From JABMRP01 sp964444795 (GTDB lineage Bacteria; Planctomycetota; Planctomycetia; Pirellulales; Thermoguttaceae), in NCBI GenBank assembly GCA_964444795.1, contig CAYUIQ010000182.1, positions 1-18,546 of the forward strand: a stretch of DNA of 18,546 nt, read 5' to 3'. A program made the position numbers and the translations under genes. Shown here piece by piece: positions 1-9,000 of this stretch. The notes under the pieces are model-generated. The model made no database searches. It saw only the letters and a program-made list of their open reading frames with translations, and was not told where the DNA came from. Numbering within the stretch: position 1 is the first letter of the stretch; the number at the start of each line of letters is the position of its first letter.

Positions 1-3000
1 AGCGCCAGTTGATCCTCGCCGCCGCCGCCGTCGACGGTGATATTCTCAACGCCGATGGCGTTGACCGTAAATGCCCCAAAGGTGACTTTTCCACTGGGGG
101 CCCCGGAGTCGGGGTTCGCCCAGAGTTCAACGGCTTCCGCGGCATCCGAGCCGGTGAAGATCAGCGTGTCGCCGTCATCGCCGTCATCGGCTTGGCCGAA
201 GTGAACGGCCACAACCGACGGGTCGACGTTCTGTCTGACGCCGTTGACTTTGACCACCCAGGAAGCTGGAGACGGCCCGGCTTCGAATTCGAAGACGTCG
301 GCCTCGCCGACGGTCCCCGGCAGGATGAGCGTGGAGTTGCCGGGGTCGCCGTCTCCGCCGGTGGAGTTGCCACCGCCACCGGTACTGCCCCCACCGGAGT
401 CGGAATCACCCGAAAGGGCGCCGACGACGCGATAGAAGACGTTGCTATCGCTGAACAGAGTGAATTCGGGCCCCCCCCAGACGGCCGCCAGATGGGTACC
501 GTTACCCATGGCGACATCCGACTGCCACTGCATCCCCGGGATGTTCGCGTTGAGGCGAAATTCTCCCAGCGGCGTGCCCGTCGTGGGGTCGGGAATGAAA
601 TCGGTACCGTCGGGCTGGAAGATCCGGGCATAGACAGCCGAGGAGCCGTCTTCATCCTGCCTGCTGGAGGTCCAACTGACGGTAAATTCACCGGTTGGGG
701 CCATGCCCACTGCCGGCTGGTACTGCCATCCGGTGTCCGTCTGATTGACCTGGAATTCGGTGACGGTCCGCGCCACGCCGGCGGCGTTGTACTGGCGGGC
801 GTAGACTCCATATTCGGTTCCGTTGTCCTTGAATCCGGCGAAAGCAACCACGAAGTCACCGTCGGCATCCATCGCCACGGCCGGCGTCTGTTGCTTATTG
901 TCGGTCACCTGATTGATTCGGAATTCCGAACCGACGCGCTGGCCGGCGATGTTCAGCCGCTGGCCGAAGACACCCCACTGGCTTCCATCCTGGGCATCGC
1001 TCTCCCAGACCACGACAGCGTTCCCCAGGGAGTCCATCGCCACGTCGGACTTATCCTGCCGATTGACGGTCGTCGTATTGACCAGAAATTCGTCGGTGGA
1101 AGGCGCGCCCTGCAAGGTGTATTTCCTCGCGTAAATACCGTCCCGGTCGCCGTCCTGACCGTAACTGGTCCAACTGACCACGAAGTCGCCCGTGGCGTCC
1201 ATGGCCACCGCGGGTTCATCCTGCAAATTGGTCCGCGTCTGATTGACCCTGAACTCGTTCCCTTGCGGTGAGCCGAACGGATCGAATAGCCGGGCGTGGA
1301 TTCCGAAGGCGTCGTCCATGCCTTCACCCGACCAAGTGACGACGAAGTTGCCGAACGGGTCCATGGCGACATCCGCGTCGAACTGGTTGCCCGGCAATGT
1401 CGTGTTGACCAGGAACTGCGTTCCGATGGGCTCGCCCACACGGTCGAACCGCTGGCCGAAAATATTGCCCTCGCCGAGACCGTCGCCGTACTGACCGTTG
1501 TTGGTCCAAACGACGACGAAGTTGCCGGCGGAGTCGGACGCCACGGATGCATCGTGCTGGTCGCCGAAGAGGAAGTCGTCGACCACCGGATCCTCGGCAT
1601 CGGCGTCGGGGTCTCCGGGCGGATCGATGGCGACAAGTTCGCCGACAAACACGCTAAATCCGAAGCGGAAATCGCCGCCCGGGCGTCCGTCGAAATTCCC
1701 GTCCAACGGATTGCCGAACAGGTCAACGATCTCGTCACGCGCGACCAAGGTATAAGTCCCCTGCCCCAGCGGCTGCAAGCCTGGCTCGGTGAAATCGGCG
1801 TCGAAGGTCAGTACCGCTTCGTACTTGCCGGAGTCGACTCCGGTGATCGCGGCCGACTGGTTCAGACCAAACTCCACCGAAGCCACGCCACCGAAGAGGA
1901 CGGTGCCTCCCAAACTCAATTGCCAGTTGGCCGGGTTGAGAACGCTGTCGATGCCGTCGATGCCGTCGATCGTGGATAAGTCCTCGCTGAAGGTCACGAC
2001 GAACTGATCGACGGTGTGCCCGAGTACGTCTTCCTCTACGACGGGCTGCAACTCGATACCGCTGTCCGTGTCGACCACGTCAAGCATATGCACGACTACG
2101 GGGCCCGCCACGTCGGCGGGACGTTCGTATCGCTGCGCAAAGATCCCCTGATCGTCTCCCGGACCGTTGCCGCTCCAGGCGATCACGAAGTCACCCGTGT
2201 CACTGGCCGAAACGGCCGGGAATCGCTGGTCACCCTCGGTGGTCGAGTTGACGGCCAGTTCGCTGCCGATCTCGCCGTTGAGGCCGAGGAACGGACTGAC
2301 GCCGACCAACTGGTTGCGGGCGTAGCGCTGGGCGTAAACACCATAACTGTCGGGGATATCCGGATCCGTGTTGTCGCCGGAGAACGGCGGCAGCGGCCGG
2401 TCCTGGTAACTCTCCCAGGTGACCACGAAGTCGCCGTCGGAGTCCATCGCCACGCGGGAAAGTTGCTGCGCGTGGTCGGCAAACGTATTGACCTGGAATT
2501 CGTCGGCAAACTCCGTGCCGTCGGGATTGAATCGCCGGGCGAAGATACCGTTCTCTCCGCCGGCGCCGGGGCCGTACGTCGTGCCCACGCCGTCCTGCCC
2601 GTAGCTGGTCCAGGTGATGACGAAGTCGCCGTCGGAGTCCATGGCCACGGTCGACCATTTCTGGTCCTGGGCGATCGTCTGGTTGACCAGAAATTCGGGA
2701 CCGCCGAGCACGTTGATCAGGGTGACCGAATCGATCCAGTCGGCATACGTCGAAACACGCGTGTCGACCGCGACTTCCCCGTACGTCGCGTCGATGATTG
2801 GGAAGTTGATGTCCGCAATCGAGGTGTCGCCGAAGCTCGTGATGCCGGCAATTTCGGTTCCGAAGAAGACCGGGCCGCCGGAGTCACCCAGGGCCGAAAC
2901 CGCCTCGGTCACTCCCAGACCCAAATCGGTAATCCCCAGCAGGGCCAGAGCGTCTTCGGTGGCCTGGCCGCTATCGAAATCGTAGACCAGGGTCGTACCC

Positions 3001-6000
3001 GGGGTAACTCCCAGGATTTCGCCGAAGGCTTCGTAAACATTCTCGCCTTGCCGCTTCTCGCCGTCGAAAGTGATCTCGCCCTGGTCTCCCATCCCCGTGA
3101 GGCCGTAGCCGACGATCGTGCCCGTCTGGCCCAATTCGTCGGTGTTGCGGTAAATATCATAACGGTCGGCGTCCACGGGTGCCGTCTCTTCCAGCACAAT
3201 AACGGCCAGATCGCTGCCGTTCATGATGTCGTTGTTGTATCCCGGGTGGACGAAGACCTGTGCGGCGGGGATCGTGATGTCGCCGCTGGGCAGATTGAAT
3301 GTCACCGCCACGTCGGTCGAGAGGAAACCGAAGAAGTCGACGACCACGTGGGCCGCGGTGAGGACGTGATTGCCGCTGAGCAACAGCGAGCCCGAGCCGG
3401 TGAAGACCCCGTCGATGAGGACCTGCCCGACGCCGTCGTAGCCGCTGCCGTCGCCGGGGAGAACAATGTGGTTGTCCGGGTCGTCGGTCGTAACGATTTT
3501 GGCCTGATCGAGGCCCTTGCCGGGAGCCAGCATTCGCGTCGCCGGGGCTTGCTTGATCCCGCGGAGCACGTCGTTGCTGGGGAACTGGCGAGCGTAGATG
3601 TTCGTCTCCCACGCCGCGTCGCCGTCCTGCTCGGTGCTGGTCCAGGTGATCACGAAGTCGCCGTCGGCGTCCAGCGCGACCGACGGAAACTGTTGGTTGT
3701 TATGCGTTGTTTCGTTGACGATGAACTCCCCGGCGGCGCCGTTGCGGGCGGTCCGGACCGACAGCCGCGAACCGGCTTCTCCTTCGGTGGGGGCCTGGCC
3801 GATGGTCAACTGCGATTGATCGAAACTGCCGCTGAGGCCCACGAATTCGATCGCGATGTCGGTCAAGCTCACGGCCTGCGACTCGGCCTGCACACCGATC
3901 CCGGCCAGCGCCTCGTTGATATCGTCGGTGATGTCGAAGGTGTTGCCGGTGTACAAGATGGGGGCGGTTTCCACACCGTCCAGACGTAGCGTGAAGCTGC
4001 CCAACGGTTGATCGATGAAGCTGAGGATCTGGACTTCGTTGACACCGCCCACGGCCTCGCCGACCGAATTGAATCGCTGGGCATAGACGCCGTAGCCGCT
4101 GCCGTCCTGCTCCAGGCTCTGCCAGGTGATGACGAAATCGCCGTCGGTGTCCAGGGCGACCGACGAGTAGTTCTGGTGATTTTGGGTTTCCGTGTTGGCC
4201 AGCCGCCGGTTGTCGTCCAAGGCGTTGCCTTCGGCGTCGAAACGTCGGAAGAAGGCGTCCCATCCGCTCACCGGGCTGTAACTCGACCAGGTGACGACGA
4301 AATCGCCGTCGGCGTCCGTGGCCACGCCGGCGTACGCGGCCGTCGTATCGCCGGAGACGAGGATTTCGATCCCCGGCGTGACCGTCGACTCCCGCTGTCC
4401 CAGGGCGTTCTCGGTCCAGACGACGTCGTACAATCTCGCATAGACGCCTTCGTGGCCCGCTTCGTCGCTGGTCCATACCACGACGTAGTCGCCGTCGCCG
4501 TCGGAAGCAACCGACTGGGGATTGCTGGGCATGGGGAAATTGCCCGGCGTGCTCGGCTGATCGCCGTCGGTACCCGTATTGACCAGGGTCTCGTCACCGG
4601 TGGGCAAGCTGACGCCAAAGGTGCGCGAGAAGGGCAGGCCGTTGATTTCGAAGCCCGTTCGGGCCAACGGGTTGCCGGCCACGTCGGTGATCGAATTCAG
4701 GGCGACCAGTTCGTAAGAACCGTCGGCCAGCGGCGGCGGGTCGCCGTTCGGGTCGATGGCCGTGCCGTTGCCGTCGAGCATCAGCACCGCTTCCCATTTG
4801 TTTGTGCCCACCGGGTCCAACCCCAGCATGGCCGACAGGTCGGCGGCCATGTTCATGCCGAAGAAGACGTCGGTAATGCCGCCGATCAGCTCGGTCCCGT
4901 CCCGGAGCAACGCCCAGTTGTCCGGATCGGTAATGTCGAAGGTCGATCCGTCGTGGCGCATCTCTTCGTCGAAGGTCACCACCAGGTAGTTTAGCGCCGC
5001 GGTCACCTGCCCGCCGTCCTCCAGCCGCGATCCGTCGGGCAACAAGAAGTCGGTGGCCTGCGGGCCGGCCGTATCCTCGACGTCCTCGTAGGTGCGGAAG
5101 AAGATCTCGTTGTTACCCGGCGAGGTGTATTGGGTCCAGGCGACGGCGAAGTCGCCCTCGGGTGTAATCCCCATCGAGGCATCCGCTTGCAGCGTGCCGG
5201 GATCGGCAAGGGTCTCCTGCCAGGCGTCCGGGGGGATCGGTGCCTCGTTGGGCCCGCCGTGCTGTATGTTGATCGAGGAAACGACCGCCGGCAGCAAAAA
5301 CGCGCCGGCGTCCCCGTCCTCTCGGACGGGAAGATACTGCAGATCCTCGATGTTGGTGTGGCCGCTTCGGCCGGTGTAGAGGATATCGAAAGCGTAGAAC
5401 GTGTCGCCATCTTCCCAGAGGCTGGTCACCTGGACGTCATCGTAGCCGATCCCCGCCAACTCCGCCCGGATTCCGTTGGCCACGGCCCACAGCGCGTTAC
5501 TGTTGAACATCTGTTCGTTGGTTTCGTCGCTGCCGATCTGGAGTTGATAGGGGCCGATCAGCGGCACGCTCGGATCGTTGGGATAGAAGGTGAGAACCTG
5601 ATTCTCATCGTTGATGACCGTGCCCTCGATGCCGAACAGGCCGATCGGCGTGTCATGCACTTCGCCCTGGAAGACGACCTCCCAGACAAAATCAGAGTAG
5701 TCCGTCAGGTTGTTCGGATCGCCGACCACGTGGATCGGGAAGTTGCCGAGGAGATCCCAGTCGGTCGGCTGGAGTCCGTCGGGATCATTCCATCCGATAC
5801 CAGCGCGCTGCAGGAGCTCGAAGTCGTCGACGACCCGCACATCGACGGGACCCTCGAAGGGAGGAGACGGCCAGTTGACGCCGGTCGACGTCATGTTGCT
5901 GAAGGTCGAGTCGATCAGATCGCTCATCGCGAAGACGTTGACGGATCCGTCGTCGAAGGTGGGGACGTTGAACGTCACGTCCACGCCGTTGAGGCGCCAG

Positions 6001-9000
6001 GTGGCCGTGTCCCACTCGCGGTCCGTGTGGCCGTCCAGCACCATGATGAAACGTGCGTTGTCGCCGTCGCGGAAGCTGTTGACGATCGTATCCGCCGCCT
6101 CCACCGCCGGCCCGACGTGGCCGGCTGTCCCCGCGGCACTGAACTGCGAGACCATGACTCCGTTGGCTTCGCCGCGGAGCATCCCGGCTACTTCATCGAT
6201 GATCGATCGCAACCGTCCCAGTTGCTCGTCGGTGGCGATTCCCGTGACGGGAAAGCTGTTGATATCGGAGGCCTGAATCAGCACGGCCTCAAGAGCCCCG
6301 GTCACGTCGCCAATGTTGTCGATGGGAAAGAACGCACTAAGAAACCCCTGGAAATACGGTGCCAGATCGGCGTTCTGGGGCTCGTTGAGCCGGTCGAATA
6401 GCGCGGCAGTCAGCATCACGTCTTCGGAAACGTCGGGGCCGAACCCGTCGTAGGAAATCGTGATATCGCCGTCGGCGTCGATCGCGACCTGGCCACCCAA
6501 CTGGGCGTTGGGCCAGGTGGGTGCGGAGTCGGCGGCCATACTGGCGCTGTTGGCGCGGAAGTCGTCTTGCAGCACGGAGAGGGCGAAAGTCCCGTCGTCC
6601 TGGAAGAGTTCATAAAGCCGGGCGAACACGCCAACCGACGTTCCGCCGGTGTTGTCGGCATCACGGATTTCGGACCAGCCGATGATCATGTTGTTGGCCG
6701 TATCGAAATCGATGGTCTGGAGGGCTCCGCCGGCCTGGACGACGAATTCGGCCGCCAAGACGTTTCCGTCGGGATCGTAAATCTCGGCCATCAGCGCGCC
6801 GGAGGTCACCCAACTAACGGCGAAATGCCCGTCGTCGCTCACGCCTACCCAGGGCGCGCGGTGCGGTTCGGTGTCTTCGTCGTTGACCAGCCATTCGTTG
6901 CCCAGCCGGTCTCCGTCGCGGTTGTACTGTTGGGCCTTGATCCCGTTGAAGAAGCTGTTGGCCTGGCCGTCGCTGGCCCAGGTGATGACGAAATCGCCGT
7001 CGGCGTCCATCCCCACGTGCGGCGTGAATTGGGCGTTGGCCGTAAACGTGTTCACGCGGAACTCGTTACCTAGCGGCTTGACGCCATGAATGATGTCGGC
7101 GACGCCGTCCAGGTCGACGTCGGTCCGGAACGTAATGTCCGCATCCTCGGTCACGTGGCCGGTGGGCGAAAATCGCTGCGCGAAAATATCGGTGACGCTC
7201 GACTCAATCACCTGCCCGGCCGACGAGTACTTGTTGGGAACCTCGCTCTGCCAGGTGATAATGAAATCGCCGTCGGCGTCCATGGCCACCGCCGGCATGG
7301 TCTGGTTGTATTTGTCGGGCGATTGCGTGAAGGGGTTGTTCGGTTCTTCGGCGTTGACGCGGAATTCATCGCTCGTCTGCTTCAGCGTGCGGACCGGGTC
7401 GGCCCCCACGTCGATCGGCGCTCCCGTGTCGTCGACGGCCGTAATGACCAGTTCCGGGTGGTCGATCTTGCCCGATTCCAGAACGAACCGGATGTCGAAG
7501 GTTCGCTCGCCGTTCGGATCTTCGGGGGTGGGAACGGAATCGACTTGGACCCGCGGCAAGCCCGCATAGCGATCAACCGGCTCGAACATGGGAAACGGGA
7601 TCACACTCGGGCCGATCACGAATTCCTGACCCGTGGCCACCAAAAACGCCTCGCGAATTGCTTCCTCGGTCTCCGTCGGACTGCCGGGCACAATCGGAAT
7701 GTCGGCAATGTCCGCCGGATTTCGCGTCGTCGTGACCATGACCGCCGGGAGGAACGCGGCGGTACCAAAGGTGCTTGCGGTCACCGACGTCGACGCCGTG
7801 ATCGTAATCGCGCCGTCGGACAACGTCACATCGATATCGCGGGTGGCGCCCCAGAAGTATTGATGGGTCGCGGTAAACGTACCGTTCACCAGATCGACTG
7901 TCGCGTTGCTCGCGGAAAAATCACCCCAGTTGACCCGCACGGTGTCGCCCGTACCGATAAACGTACCGGTTACCGTGATCACGTCGTTTGCCGCCACGCC
8001 CACCCGGTCCACGACCACCGAGGTGAGAAGCGGATCGACCTTGCTGATGTTCACCGTCATCGAGGCCGAGTCGCCAAACCCCAAATCATCGGAGAGCGTT
8101 ACGTCGACGTCGTGGTCGTCGGCGCCGTCGGTGTAGTTATGGAACGCGCTGAACGTGCGGGTTACTTGATTGACCGTCGCGTTGCTCTGGGTTCCGTCAC
8201 CCCAGTCGACCATTACGGTGTATGTGGCCAGCGTGTCGGCGTCGGTAAACGAGCCGGTTACGATACTCAGGCCGGCGGCGTTGATGGTCGCCTGGTCCAA
8301 GCTCAACGCGGAAAGCTGCGAATCGATCTCGCCTAAGTTCATCTCGTCAGGATTGGAGAACAACTCCGGCTGGTCGATCCCCTCCTGGCCGACGAACTCG
8401 ATCTGGTAGTCGTAGGCGGCCAGCGGCGTGACGACGACGTCCGCCAGGGCCTCGTTGCCCGGCGCTCCCGAGATCGCCCGCAGGGCGTCTTGCATGGCCA
8501 GGGCGTTGGCATCCATCAAGGCCGGATCGGCGGCGGCGAAGAACCCTGCCGGATCCGTGAAGGCGATCGGAGCGGTCGTCTCGTTGACGCCGATGATCCC
8601 GTTCCCATCGATGTCAAATACTAAGGCGTACGTGCCCGTAATGAGGCCCGCGAAATCGTATGCCGGCGGGGTCGTTTGGGAGAACGAGACGGTCTGCAAT
8701 TCCGTGCCGCCGTAGTTGATCGAGATCGTGCCCACGGTGGTGGGATCGTCGTCGTTATCCGCCAGGACATTCTCGGGCAACGTGATCCGCTGCACTTCGT
8801 CGGTGAAGTAGCGCGCGTAGATATTCGCGTCGGTCAGTTCGAGGCCGGTATCGGCGTCGATGTACGGGTTGCCCAACTCGTCGACCAACTCGTCGTAGCG
8901 GGTCCAAACGACGACGAAATCGCCGTCGTTGTCCACTCCGATCGACTGGCCGGCGATCGTGAATTGGTCCGATCCCATGCCTTCGTTGACCGCCACGTCG

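Noticed and set aside
2016..3989. Long plus-strand open frame (657 codons), and similar ones at 9-1271, 4008-4994, 5130-6401 and 7086-8336
   Set aside because: All are codon-aligned antisense of the giant minus-strand gene. The minus frame encodes recognisable domains and is continuous across all of them, while the plus translations show no known family.
430..7300. CRISPR-like regular repetition
   Set aside because: The regular spacing is produced by protein repeats in an open reading frame; the units are not short identical repeats with unique spacers.
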